The notes beneath the pieces were generated by a model. That model had not been told where the DNA came from. It saw nothing but the letters and a program-made list of their open reading frames with translations, and made no database searches. DNA of 64,000 nt. It comes from Pelosinus fermentans JBW45 (GTDB taxonomy: Bacteria > Bacillota > Negativicutes > DSM-13327). Both the position numbers and the translations under genes were made by a program. The DNA lies in contig NZ_CP010978.1 of the NCBI RefSeq assembly GCF_000271665.2, positions 3,316,501-3,380,500 on the forward strand, in the 5' to 3' direction. Each line of letters opens with the position of its first letter. Within the stretch, counting starts at the first letter, position 1. Shown here in pieces: positions 47,855 through 56,993 of the stretch.

Positions 47855-48606
47855 CTAAAGTTTCTCATAATGAGTACTTCGACTCGTCGGTTCTTAGCTC
47901 GCCCATCAATTGTATCATTCGCCTCAAGTGGACGATATTGCCCATATCCAATAGCACTAAAGCGCTCAGGCTGTAAACTTTTTTCACTAGATAAGATAAA
48001 TTTCATAAAGTTAATCGCCCGCTTGGAGCTAAGCTCCCAATTAGACGGAAACTCCGAAGTATTAATCGGTATACTATCAGTATGCCCTGAGATAACAATT
48101 TTCTGAGTTAAAGGAACCAATACTTTGGCTATTTCCTCACCAACACGCAAGGATTCAGGACGCAAATCCGCATGTCCTGATGTAAATAAGGCAGAATCTT
48201 TAATACGAATCATTAGCCCATCTTCTGTAAGTGTTGTATTTAAATCACCAGTTAATTTATTCTCTTGAATATAATGGTCAATCTGCTTTTTTAATTCAGA
48301 AAGTTGAACGGTCTCTTGCAGCTGCTCCTGGCCCATAGTACCTTCGGCGGACTGCTGGTTAGGTATTGCTGAATTCAATTCAGGAGTGATTGCTTGATTA
48401 TTATCGAAAATCGAAGGACTTCCACTGAAAGCAGTATTAAAAGCATAGGCCATCTGATCAAATTTCTTTTGATCTACTTGAGCTGTAGCAAACAATACAA
48501 TAAATAACGCTAACAACAAAGTCAATATATCAGCATAAGGAATGAGCCAAGATTCATCCATATGTTCTTCATGATGAGCTTCATGATGTTTCTTCCTTCT
48601 AGACAT
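47848..48606 (-). CDS. motB: Flagellar motor stator protein MotB
   Basis: A 252-residue protein: one membrane helix (about 20-42; SWLIPYADILTLLLALFIVL with the proton-carrying Asp) and a C-terminal OmpA-like peptidoglycan-binding domain (ISGHTDSIPINTSEFPSNW, GYGQYRPLEANDTIDGRAKN). It anchors the stator to the wall. Translationally coupled to motA (TAATG). Its stop codon lies inside the long palindrome. Confidence 0.95.
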   Translation of the reverse strand: MSRRKKHHEAHHEEHMDESWLIPYADILTLLLALFIVLFATAQVDQKKFDQMAYAFNTAFSGSPSIFDNNQAITPELNSAIPNQQSAEGTMGQEQLQETVQLSELKKQIDHYIQENKLTGDLNTTLTEDGLMIRIKDSALFTSGHADLRPESLRVGEEIAKVLVPLTQKIVISGHTDSIPINTSEFPSNWELSSKRAINFMKFILSSEKSLQPERFSAIGYGQYRPLEANDTIDGRAKNRRVEVLIMRNFRK

Positions 48607-49391
48607 TATGCTTCCTCCGTTTTAGCCTTCATCTGCTCCCTTTCTGTTTGGGAAATAAACACCTTCAGCTTGGCTTCAATTGCAGTAGGAGAATCTCCTG
48701 CCTGCAAGGACAATATTCCTTCAACCATCATTTTTCTTACATCAACTTCTTTTTTGGACATGATCTTTAACTTGTTTGCAAAAGGATTCCAGATTACATA
48801 TCCCGTAAAGATCCCGAGCAAGGTAGCTACAAACGCAGCTGCAATGGAATGTCCCAGAGCATCAATATCATTGAGATTTCCTAATGCAGCAATCAAACCA
48901 ACTACTGCACCAAGTACCCCCAGTGTCGGAGCATAGGAACCAGCCTGAGAAAAGATCAACGCGCCGACACGATGACGTTCTTCCATTCCTTGAATCTCAG
49001 CTTCTAACACATCACCCACGAAATCTGGGTCAAGTCCATCAATTACCATGCTCAAACCAGTTTTGAGAAAAACATCCGGCACTTCCTCCACACGACTTTC
49101 CAGAGCTAGAATACCTTCCCGTCTAGCTGTTTGTGATAATTCCACAAACATCTTTAACATGTCACTTTTTGACATAAATTCAGGTTGTTTAAATAACATT
49201 TTAACAAGCGTCGGAAAATTTTTAAGAACTTCCATAGGAAATGCATTCAACAAGCAAGCTGCCGTACCAGCAATAATAATCAAAAATGCCGCTGGATTTA
49301 TTAACACTACTAAACTTGCACCTTTAAGCACCATCCCTACGCCAACAGCCACAAATCCGAGTCCAATACCAATTATTGTTGATAATTCCAC
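48606..49391 (-). CDS. motA: Flagellar motor stator protein MotA
   Basis: A 261-residue protein with four membrane segments; conserved GSYAPTLGVLGAVVGLIAAL and IAAAFVATLLGIFTGYVIWN, with a cytoplasmic loop rich in charged residues between segments 2 and 3. With MotB it forms the proton-driven stator. No other flagellar genes are in the window. No clear SigD-type promoter was recognised in the 86-base spacer upstream. Confidence 0.94.
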   Translation of the reverse strand: MELSTIIGIGLGFVAVGVGMVLKGASLVVLINPAAFLIIIAGTAACLLNAFPMEVLKNFPTLVKMLFKQPEFMSKSDMLKMFVELSQTARREGILALESRVEEVPDVFLKTGLSMVIDGLDPDFVGDVLEAEIQGMEERHRVGALIFSQAGSYAPTLGVLGAVVGLIAALGNLNDIDALGHSIAAAFVATLLGIFTGYVIWNPFANKLKIMSKKEVDVRKMMVEGILSLQAGDSPTAIEAKLKVFISQTEREQMKAKTEEA

Positions 49392-49477
49392 AATTCAGAT
49401 CCCCCTAAACCTAACGATCAGTATAGTTACTTCTAGTTAGCATATATACTTGTAAAAATAAAGCCACAATCTGCCTC

Positions 49478-50560
49478 TTACATATTTCTTTCTTTTTCTG
49501 CATATTCCTGCAAATTATTTGTTAATTTTTTGCTTTGACGAAAGCCAAATTCGGTAGAGATATGTCTGCCAATTCCTTGAATTTTCCCCGTAATACAGCC
49601 TACGCAGTGTTTTGGAGTGTCATTAACACAAATTTTACCTGGATACAACATATACATTTTTCGATATTCACCTTCGGTAACATTGGGCATCACTACATTA
49701 GCACCGCTTTGGAGAGCAATAATACGTCCATTTTTGTTTAATGTTTCCATAGCCGTAGTAGCTGGAATATTAGCATCAGGCAATAAAAGCCTAGTAATTG
49801 CCATCACTTTTATACTTGTGTTAAAAGTACCCCCTCTCTCTTGTGCCAGCGGAGTATCAGCGTTGGGAATAAAAGGTCCTAACCCAATCATATCAGCATC
49901 TAATGATTTAAAAAACAAAATATCATCCGCTAAACATTCCATTGTTTGATTCGGAAGTCCCACTAAACAACCTGTCCCCAGCTCATATCCAAGATCTTTT
50001 AAATCTTGTAAACATCGTAATCGATTTTCAAAACTCATGCCTGGATGCAATTCTTTATAGATCCTTGAATTCGTTGTTTCGATTCTAAGTAAATATCGAT
50101 CTGCGCCAGCTTCTTTATAGATTTGATATTCTTCTCTGCTTTTTTCGCCAAGGCTTAGAGTAATGGCTAATCCTAAAGCCTTTATGCTCCTAATGATGTA
50201 TTGCATATCAGCCACAGTATAAGACTGACTTTCACCAGATTGTAGTACAACCGTCTTATAATTATAGCTTTTGGCCTTATCGGCAAGATCAATAATCGTA
50301 TCTGGGGTCAATTTATACCGCTTCACCTTAGTATTTTCTTTTCTTAACCCACAATAAAAGCAATTCTGTTGACAAATGTTTGAGAATTCGATTAAACCAC
50401 GCAAGTGCACTTGATCTCCCACATATTGGCTACGCACTCTATCAGCGGCTAGAAACAATTGTTGATCATATTCATCACATCTCAGCAAATCCACAATCTC
50501 TTCTTTCGTTAAAGAATGAGTGGTCTCAGCCTTATTGATTATATCTACTATTTTTGCCAC
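49478..50560 (-). CDS. hydE: [FeFe]-hydrogenase H-cluster radical-SAM maturase HydE
   Basis: HydE helps build the dithiolate-bridged diiron site of [FeFe] hydrogenase. The 360-residue protein has CQQNCFYC with Cys63, 67 and 70, then LRIETTNSRIYKELHPG, GLGPFIPNADTPLA and the C-terminal MLYPGKICVNDTPKHC with auxiliary cysteines. The start is a GTG behind AAGGAGGA. HydF and HydG are not nearby; the gene stands alone between motA and xpt. Confidence 0.9.
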   Translation of the reverse strand: MAKIVDIINKAETTHSLTKEEIVDLLRCDEYDQQLFLAADRVRSQYVGDQVHLRGLIEFSNICQQNCFYCGLRKENTKVKRYKLTPDTIIDLADKAKSYNYKTVVLQSGESQSYTVADMQYIIRSIKALGLAITLSLGEKSREEYQIYKEAGADRYLLRIETTNSRIYKELHPGMSFENRLRCLQDLKDLGYELGTGCLVGLPNQTMECLADDILFFKSLDADMIGLGPFIPNADTPLAQERGGTFNTSIKVMAITRLLLPDANIPATTAMETLNKNGRIIALQSGANVVMPNVTEGEYRKMYMLYPGKICVNDTPKHCVGCITGKIQGIGRHISTEFGFRQSKKLTNNLQEYAEKERNM

Positions 50561-50625
50561 GCTTCTATCCTCCTTACTGTGAAGTTAGCATTTATTTCTT
50601 CATTTCCCCTGGCAATCCCTTTTTC

Positions 50626-50653
50626 ATTATAATAAGTAGATATTCATTCGACA
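50626..50653 (-). promoter_or_regulatory. Possible hydE promoter with a Spo0A-box-like site
   Basis: TATAAT (50626-50631) on the minus strand is preceded after 15 bases by TGTCGAA (50647-50653), an exact seven-base 0A-box core, in place of a good -35. A seven-base match can arise by chance several times in 64 kb, so this is tentative. Confidence 0.3.
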
Positions 50654-50814
50654 TAATGCTATTTAATTTTATATAAATTGCTGATGTATGAACCAATTAC
50701 TACTAACTATAGAATATTCTACTAATAAATGCCTCTATCTAAAGATATAGATTCGATAAAAATACGATTTTATTCAACAAAAAAATTAAAAATACGCTTC
50801 TATTGCCTACGTAA

Positions 50815-50864
50815 TACAAAAAAAAATCGTCTATCGATTGTTAGACCACCAAAAATGGATAGAC
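50815..50864 (-). other. Terminator-like hairpin upstream of hydE
   Basis: GTCTATC and GATAGAC arms enclose 22 bases and are followed on the minus strand by GATTTTTTTTT. No gene ends here, so it could be an attenuator of an unseen leader or the end of a small RNA. Confidence 0.4.
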
Positions 50865-50922
50865 TCATTATATTTTCCAGGAAATAAAATGTAAAGAAAT
50901 CTTTGATTTGTCTTTAACTTAA

Positions 50923-50951
50923 TTGACAATAATATTTTAGACTGCTAGAAT
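50923..50951 (+). promoter_or_regulatory. Promoter of xpt
   Basis: TTGACA-N17-TAGAAT, about 115 bases upstream of the xpt start. Confidence 0.75.
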
Positions 50952-50976
50952 AAATGCACACATTGATATAACATAA

Positions 50977-51028
50977 AAAGGCGCTACGCGTCTTTAAAAT
51001 CTATAAAATAATCGAACCACAAAGACGC
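50977..51028 (+). promoter_or_regulatory. Possible alternative hairpins in the xpt leader
   Basis: GCGTCTTT (50988-50995) can pair with AAAGGCGC just upstream (50977-50984) or with AAAGACGC downstream (51021-51028), but not both. No purine aptamer was found in this leader. A T-run follows at about 51044-51050. Confidence 0.35.
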
Positions 51029-51045
51029 AAAGGACACTAAGGATT
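51014..51045 (+). repeat. Half-copy of the dispersed GAACCACAAAG repeat
   Basis: GAACCACAAAGACGCAAAGG and following bases match the left half of the palindrome at 7616-7678 with two differences over 32 bases. Confidence 0.7.
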
Positions 51046-51054
51046 TTTTTATAA

Positions 51055-51636
<582 letters not shown>

Positions 51637-51666
51637 CTATTTATTCTATCTAGTCGCATACTCACT

Positions 51667-51720
51667 AAAATAAGGTAGTCCATGAGTCTTGTATATAAGA
51701 CTCATGGACTACCTTATTTT
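51667..51720. terminator. Bidirectional terminator between xpt and fixX
   Basis: A perfect 24-bp stem, AAAATAAGGTAGTCCATGAG and four further bases, with a six-base loop, between convergent genes. Confidence 0.92.
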
Positions 51721-51725
51721 GCTCT

Positions 51726-52010
51726 TCACCCTTCTAAAAAAGTAACCCCATACCCGCCTTTCGGATAAGAAAAATCAATATTATCACAAATTAAACGACA
51801 ACCGCCGCATTCGACACACTGTTTATACAGTATGAGAAGTGATTGTTTTTTTTGTGAATTCTCCCTAAATACACCAGAAGGGCAGAAAGTTAAGCATTGT
51901 TTATTTTTGCAATCTCGGCAGATTGTTTGGTCTAAAATGGTAACATGCTGCCACTTCTCATCTGGTTGGTAATGAAGTAATGACAGTCGTTCCTGAAGAT
52001 CGTTATTCAT
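51726..52010 (-). CDS. fixX: FixX-like ferredoxin
   Basis: A 94-residue ferredoxin-like protein with CRDCKNKQCLTFCPSG and CVECGGCRLIC, ligands for one or two iron-sulfur clusters. FixX-type proteins pass electrons between ETF (FixAB) and the FixC flavoprotein. The ATG at 52010 overlaps the fixC stop (ATGA); nine open codons upstream overlap fixC and were rejected. No fixA or fixB is in the window. Confidence 0.88.
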   Translation of the reverse strand: MNNDLQERLSLLHYQPDEKWQHVTILDQTICRDCKNKQCLTFCPSGVFRENSQKKQSLLILYKQCVECGGCRLICDNIDFSYPKGGYGVTFLEG

Positions 52011-53377
52011 CCCTTGACCACCTTTAGTACTTTCCAAATATCGCTGGCCATTTTAAGTAAAGGTTGGATACTGGTTATTTTTTTGAAGATAAATATACGC
52101 TTAGCTTTTTTCGGCATAGTATACACTTTGGCAACATGAAAGGCTGTTTGATTTACTATTTTACTATATAAATCAAACAGATAAGGAAGATCTCGTTGTA
52201 AGCTAGCGATTTTTGCATTTGCTTTAAGATCTTGCATAATAAAACTTTCATCAAGCAATGTGCGATATAAGGATAATTTCTCTATGGAGAAATCTCTGCT
52301 TTTCTTACTTTCATTAGCGGCTTGGGCAGCGAAAAATCCTGACCACATAGCTAAATTTATGCCATGAGTGCCATTCACTAATGATCCAGCATCACCCAGT
52401 ATCATCAGACCAGGATGGACAAGTTCGGGAACTGCGTGATAGCCGCCTTCGGGGATGACTGCTGCACCATATTCCAATACGGTTCCGCCAAGCAACAGTG
52501 GTTTGATCAAAGGGTGCTTTTTTATACGATCCAAGAGGTCATAAGGCCGAATTCCTGAAATTGCAAAATCAGAAATTGCCATACCTACATTAAGATTAAT
52601 ACAATCTTTAAACGTATGTATGGAACTGGTCCCATTGAAGCCAGCTGTGGGATAACCCAATACTCCGATTAAACTGCCATAACCAGGCAGCAAATTAAAC
52701 CGTTCCTCAATCACTTTTGCAGGTAGAGCAATGGTTTCTTTGACGTAGAGAGCTAAATCTTGGGGCGATACTCTAGGTACAAGACCAGAACGTTGGCCAA
52801 CCATTGCATTGGCACCATCAGCTAAAATAATGATATTCGCAAAAAACTGACAATTTTGCGGCGGTGATACTTGAACCCCAACAGCTTGATTATTCTCAAA
52901 TAAAACTTCTGTAACATGATGATTAAAGTGAATGTCTACGCCTACAGCCATCCCTTTGTCCACAAGCCATTGGTAAAACAATTTACGTTTTACAGTAATA
53001 TGATTATAAGGGGCAGCTGCCAAATTCGTGCTTTGAAAGGAAGTTGATAATAGCGAATCTTCCGTCATAAGCCAATAGGCCTGCTGCGTTACAATACGTT
53101 CGCAGGGACATTCATCCCAGAAATTTGGAAATAGTTTATGAGTATGCTCAGAAATTAATGAGGTACCGCCGCAAACTTTAGCACCTGGAAATGGTCCGCG
53201 TTCGAGAAGCAGAACAGTAAGACCTTGTTTAGCCATAAAGTAGGCAGCACTAGCTCCAGCTGGCCCTGCTCCTACTACAATGGCATCATATTTTCCCCTG
53301 TTGCTGGTATCATAATGAGCATTGTTATATTTTCCAATTTTTCGCGGTTTTTTAGCCTGATACCAATGTTTTAGCAT
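52007..53377 (-). CDS. fixC: FixC-like FAD-dependent oxidoreductase
   Basis: A 456-residue flavoprotein of the ETF-quinone oxidoreductase/geranylgeranyl reductase family: an N-terminal basic stretch of about 28 residues, then the dinucleotide-binding YDAIVVGAGPAGASAAYFM, GAKVCGGTSLI and the FAD-binding GLMILGDAGSLVNGTHGINL. FixC receives electrons from ETF and delivers them to quinone. Its coupling to fixX is clear; in the absence of fixAB nearby the electron donor is unknown. A role in the menaquinone pool is possible but not shown. Confidence 0.88.
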   Translation of the reverse strand: MLKHWYQAKKPRKIGKYNNAHYDTSNRGKYDAIVVGAGPAGASAAYFMAKQGLTVLLLERGPFPGAKVCGGTSLISEHTHKLFPNFWDECPCERIVTQQAYWLMTEDSLLSTSFQSTNLAAAPYNHITVKRKLFYQWLVDKGMAVGVDIHFNHHVTEVLFENNQAVGVQVSPPQNCQFFANIIILADGANAMVGQRSGLVPRVSPQDLALYVKETIALPAKVIEERFNLLPGYGSLIGVLGYPTAGFNGTSSIHTFKDCINLNVGMAISDFAISGIRPYDLLDRIKKHPLIKPLLLGGTVLEYGAAVIPEGGYHAVPELVHPGLMILGDAGSLVNGTHGINLAMWSGFFAAQAANESKKSRDFSIEKLSLYRTLLDESFIMQDLKANAKIASLQRDLPYLFDLYSKIVNQTAFHVAKVYTMPKKAKRIFIFKKITSIQPLLKMASDIWKVLKVVKG

Positions 53378-53520
53378 ACAAATTCACCCTTACCATAGTA
53401 TTTCGCGTCCTTAGCGATACTATTCCGCCGGTAGATATGGATTATTCTCCCACCATTACATAAACTATTGCAAAATTGGCAAAGCTAGACAGAATAATAC
53501 ACCAGGAGGAATAACTCGTT

Positions 53521-54753
53521 ATGCTTTCAAGACGTGAATTTATTCAACTGTGTATGTCAGCAACGGTTGGTATGAGTCTTACAGAATACTTAATTCCCGT
53601 CATGCGCAGCACATTTGCGCAAAGTAAAACCACCAAGGCACCAGTAATCTGGCTGGAACTTGGTTCCTGTACTGGAAACTCCGTATCCTTGGAAAACGCC
53701 ATAAACCCATCCATGGAACAACTACTGTCGGAAATATTGGATGTACGCTATCATTGGCTGCTGAACGTTGCCCAGGGAGATGATCTCACGAAAGCACTAG
53801 AAGATACAGTGGAAAAAGAGGCCGGAAATTTTTGGCTCATTGTAGAAGGGTCAGTGATGACAGCAGACAACGGTCGTTATAATGAAATTTTCATGAGGAA
53901 CGACAAAATGGTGACAGGTATGGAAGCGGTGATGGAGATTGCTGCCAAAGCAAAATATGTAATTTCGGTGGGGGATTGTGCCGCTTTCGGTGGACCTTCA
54001 GCAGCCTTTCCCAATCCTGGTGGTGCCAAAGGAGTATGGGAAGTAGTGAAAAGGCAGGTCATCAATATTCCCGGCTGCCCTGCCCACCCAGACTGGATGA
54101 GTGGCACCTTTACCCATCTTTTGCTCTATGGGGTGCCAGAACTTGATAGTTATAATCGTCCGCTCCTCTTCTTTAGTAAAACCATTCATGATCTATGCGA
54201 GCGTCGTCAACAGTTTGAAGATGGGATCTTTGCCGACTTTCCTGGTGGTCCAGGATGTTTGTATAAAGTCGGCTGTAAAGGTCCAGTTACTCATGCTGAT
54301 TGCCCTTTGCGACAATGGAACCATGGTGTCAACTGGCCAGTCAAAGCTGGCGCTCCCTGTATTGGTTGCGCCAGTCCTCATTTCCCCGATGGCATGATGC
54401 CATTCTACAATCATTTACCAGATATTCCGACTTCGTTTGCTACTTTAAACATCAAAAAGATCAGCGCTGGGCTGGTAGCATTCGGTATTGGAGGAGTTGG
54501 CACCCACTTTGCCGCGGCAGTACTAAAAAAACGTATTCATAAACACTATATAAAGGGGACAAAGCCCCTTGAAACGCTGCCACCTGAAACACTAGAACAA
54601 GCTAAGCAGGAATTGAATGAATTAACAAAGCAAAAAAATGCCTTGCTTTCCATCACTACAAAATCAGATGTCAAGCAAGCCTTGCGCCATCGCAAATGGT
54701 GGCGACGTAAATTAGCTGATTTTTTTTATCCTAAAGACAAAGGTGGAGAATAA
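53521..54753 (+). CDS. [NiFe] hydrogenase small subunit, Tat-exported
   Basis: A 410-residue iron-sulfur subunit. The twin-arginine signal MLSRREFIQLCMSATVGMSL directs export. Cluster ligands: Cys50 in LGSCTGNSVS, Cys153 in GDCAAFGG and Cys186 in IPGCPAHPDW for the proximal cluster; His223, Cys226, Cys246 and Cys252 for the distal; Cys261, Cys280 and Cys283 for the medial. The usual fourth proximal Cys (CTGC) is Asn53 here. A membrane helix (about 314-336) is followed by an unusual charged, helical C-terminal tail of about 70 residues. An AGGAGGAA site precedes the ATG. Nine bases separate it from the large subunit. Confidence 0.92.
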   Translation: MLSRREFIQLCMSATVGMSLTEYLIPVMRSTFAQSKTTKAPVIWLELGSCTGNSVSLENAINPSMEQLLSEILDVRYHWLLNVAQGDDLTKALEDTVEKEAGNFWLIVEGSVMTADNGRYNEIFMRNDKMVTGMEAVMEIAAKAKYVISVGDCAAFGGPSAAFPNPGGAKGVWEVVKRQVINIPGCPAHPDWMSGTFTHLLLYGVPELDSYNRPLLFFSKTIHDLCERRQQFEDGIFADFPGGPGCLYKVGCKGPVTHADCPLRQWNHGVNWPVKAGAPCIGCASPHFPDGMMPFYNHLPDIPTSFATLNIKKISAGLVAFGIGGVGTHFAAAVLKKRIHKHYIKGTKPLETLPPETLEQAKQELNELTKQKNALLSITTKSDVKQALRHRKWWRRKLADFFYPKDKGGE

Positions 54754-54761
54754 GGAGAGAT

Positions 54762-56159
54762 ATGACAAAAAAAACAATATTTCCAGTTTCAAGGGTACAT
54801 GAGCCCCTTCGCGTGGACGTAGAAATACAAAATGGTCAGGTCGTGGAAGCAACAGTAGGCGCTACCTTGTTCCGTGGCTTTGAAAATATGATGATCGGAC
54901 GCGATCCGCGTGATGCTGCACTATTCACACAGCGCATATGCGGAATTTGTTCAACTGCCCATGCGATCTCGGCTGCCCTTGCCCTTCAGCAAGCTTTCGG
55001 TGTGCTACCTACACCAAACGGACAGCATCTTATAAATATGATTTTTGCTGGTGATATTATACAAAATCATATTCGCCATTTTTATCTACTGGTTATTTAT
55101 GATTACGTCAAAGGCCCAAATATGCCTCCCTACTCTCCACGCCCAGAAGGAGATTATCGTTTGCCCCAAAAACTAAATGAGGAATTAATAACCCATACTA
55201 AGGAAGGAATGCTAAAGGCAATGCGTGCCCACGAAATGCTAGCAATATTTGGCGCTAAGATTCCGATGCAGCAGACTATTCTTGTTACAGGTGTTACCGA
55301 ACAAGCAACTGCTGATCGCATCAGTGCTTATGCAAGTATTTTACATGAACTCATGGAATGGGTGGAAAAAGTTCATCTATATGATGTGGCTGTACTGGCC
55401 GATTATTATAAAGATTACTATACCATCGGAAGTTCAAAAGGCAATATGATATCCTACGGCATGTTTCCCCAGCCCATAACTGGCAGAAGGGAATATGCAT
55501 CGGGCGTCATGCTTGCCAAAGGAGAAGTTCAGGCCCTTGATATCAATAAAATCAGCGAAGATATTAAATACAGTTGGTATCAAGGCGATACAATGCAAAG
55601 ACCACAGGAAGGAACAACAATACCAGACCGAAATAAAGCAGATGCTTACTCATGGGTAAAAGCCCCTCGTTATGCAGGACAAGCCTTTGAAGGCGGTCCA
55701 CTAGCAAGAGCCTGGCTAAGCGGCAAGTACCAGCGAGGTACGGGCGTAATGGACCGAATTATAACACGCGCTCAGGAAACATTAAAAATATGCCAGTTGG
55801 CAGAAGAATGGCTGGCACAACTTTCTCCAGGTGGGCCAACCCATACCCCATATACATCGGTAATGCAGGGCGAAGGTGTCGGATTAACCGATGCCATGCG
55901 CGGCGGCTTAGGTCATTGGCTGCGAATAAAAGATGGTAAAATTGATCATTATCAAATTGTCACACCTACGACTTGGACCTTTTCCCCTCGTGATAATCAA
56001 GGACAACGCGGTCCAGTAGAAGAAGCTCTCCTTGGTACACCAGTAGCGAATACAGAGGATTTAGTTGAAGTTGGGCGAGTAATTCGCTCCTTTGATCCCT
56101 GTTTTACCTGCGCCGTCCATATGATAGATGCACCTGAAATCCCTACTATGATAATTTAG
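54762..56159 (+). CDS. [NiFe] hydrogenase large subunit
   Basis: The 465-residue catalytic subunit has both nickel-binding motifs: FTQRICGICSTAHA (Cys60, Cys63) and the C-terminal DPCFTCAVH (Cys447, Cys450). After His453 a 12-residue tail, MIDAPEIPTMII, is expected to be removed by a maturation protease. With the Tat-bearing small subunit it would be a membrane-bound outward-facing uptake hydrogenase of group 1. Maturation genes (hyp and the endopeptidase) are not in the window. Confidence 0.94.
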   Translation: MTKKTIFPVSRVHEPLRVDVEIQNGQVVEATVGATLFRGFENMMIGRDPRDAALFTQRICGICSTAHAISAALALQQAFGVLPTPNGQHLINMIFAGDIIQNHIRHFYLLVIYDYVKGPNMPPYSPRPEGDYRLPQKLNEELITHTKEGMLKAMRAHEMLAIFGAKIPMQQTILVTGVTEQATADRISAYASILHELMEWVEKVHLYDVAVLADYYKDYYTIGSSKGNMISYGMFPQPITGRREYASGVMLAKGEVQALDINKISEDIKYSWYQGDTMQRPQEGTTIPDRNKADAYSWVKAPRYAGQAFEGGPLARAWLSGKYQRGTGVMDRIITRAQETLKICQLAEEWLAQLSPGGPTHTPYTSVMQGEGVGLTDAMRGGLGHWLRIKDGKIDHYQIVTPTTWTFSPRDNQGQRGPVEEALLGTPVANTEDLVEVGRVIRSFDPCFTCAVHMIDAPEIPTMII

Positions 56160-56165
56160 AATTGG

Positions 56166-56198
56166 TTTACTAGTCCATTCCACATTTACACTAGTAAA
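56166..56198. terminator. Hairpin between hydrogenase and cytochrome b genes
   Basis: TTTACTAGT and ACTAGTAAA pair around a 15-base loop between convergent genes. There is no strong T-run, so it may be a weak bidirectional terminator. Confidence 0.5.
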
Positions 56199-56224
56199 TC
56201 TTACTATTTCATCATTCATTACTA

Positions 56225-56845
56225 TTAAGGCAGCAAGTCTTTATGCTCATTCTTTGTAGTTTCAAGCTTTACTTCTTTATTAATATATCCCGTAAACATA
56301 GCCTGTAAATTGGCTGGGCTTTCCGTAAATACCAGATATAAATGTAAAGGAATAGACGCAGCAAAAAAAATCGCAACGCCAAAATGAAGAATTCGAATGA
56401 CGTTCAATCCCCCCAACTTCCACTGCAGCCACTGAGAATTTGTGGGAAAGAACAATATGATTCCAGTAATTGCAGCAATGAGTACTGCTAAAAACCATGA
56501 GGAAAATACTAGCTTTTGTCCTGGGTTATAACGTCCAAAATTAGGATGACTTTCAGTAATAAAAAAAACATAACGTATAAAGCTAGGCACATTCACCCAA
56601 TCCCGAGGTAAAAATAAAATTTCAGTGATTTTATTCGTATAAAGATAATAATAAATATGGGCTACTAAATTAACAATAATGATAGAACTAAAAAGCGTAT
56701 GGGTTTTGCGCACCACTTCCATAGGCAGATGCAGCCAACTCCAAGGAGCATTCATGTACAATCCCGTAAACAGCAATATGATTACTGCCAAAAACATAAC
56801 CCAGTGAAAAATGCGTATGGGCAGCGAATGCAAAAGCAGCTTCAT
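56225..56845 (-). CDS. Cytochrome b561/hydrogenase-type b subunit
   Basis: A 206-residue membrane protein with four helices and histidines suited for heme b: IRIFHWVMFLAVIILLFTGL (helix 1), RKTHTLFSSIIIVNLVAHIY (helix 2) and ILHFGVAIFFAASIPLHLYL (helix 4). It resembles the cytochrome b subunit of hydrogenases and formate dehydrogenases, which hands electrons to quinone. It is convergent with the hydrogenase genes rather than in their operon; a functional link is inferred from adjacency. Confidence 0.85.
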   Translation of the reverse strand: MKLLLHSLPIRIFHWVMFLAVIILLFTGLYMNAPWSWLHLPMEVVRKTHTLFSSIIIVNLVAHIYYYLYTNKITEILFLPRDWVNVPSFIRYVFFITESHPNFGRYNPGQKLVFSSWFLAVLIAAITGIILFFPTNSQWLQWKLGGLNVIRILHFGVAIFFAASIPLHLYLVFTESPANLQAMFTGYINKEVKLETTKNEHKDLLP

Positions 56846-56993
56846 TTTTAATACTCACTTCCTAGCGTTTTCTCTAAATAAAATCAATCTTTTCAACTAG
56901 TTCTTTAATAAGCTATTGCTATTAGCGTCACATAAAAATGAATTTCCAGCAAGTCAAGTCTGGCTAAGATCACCCCCTTCCCCTGACACCACT

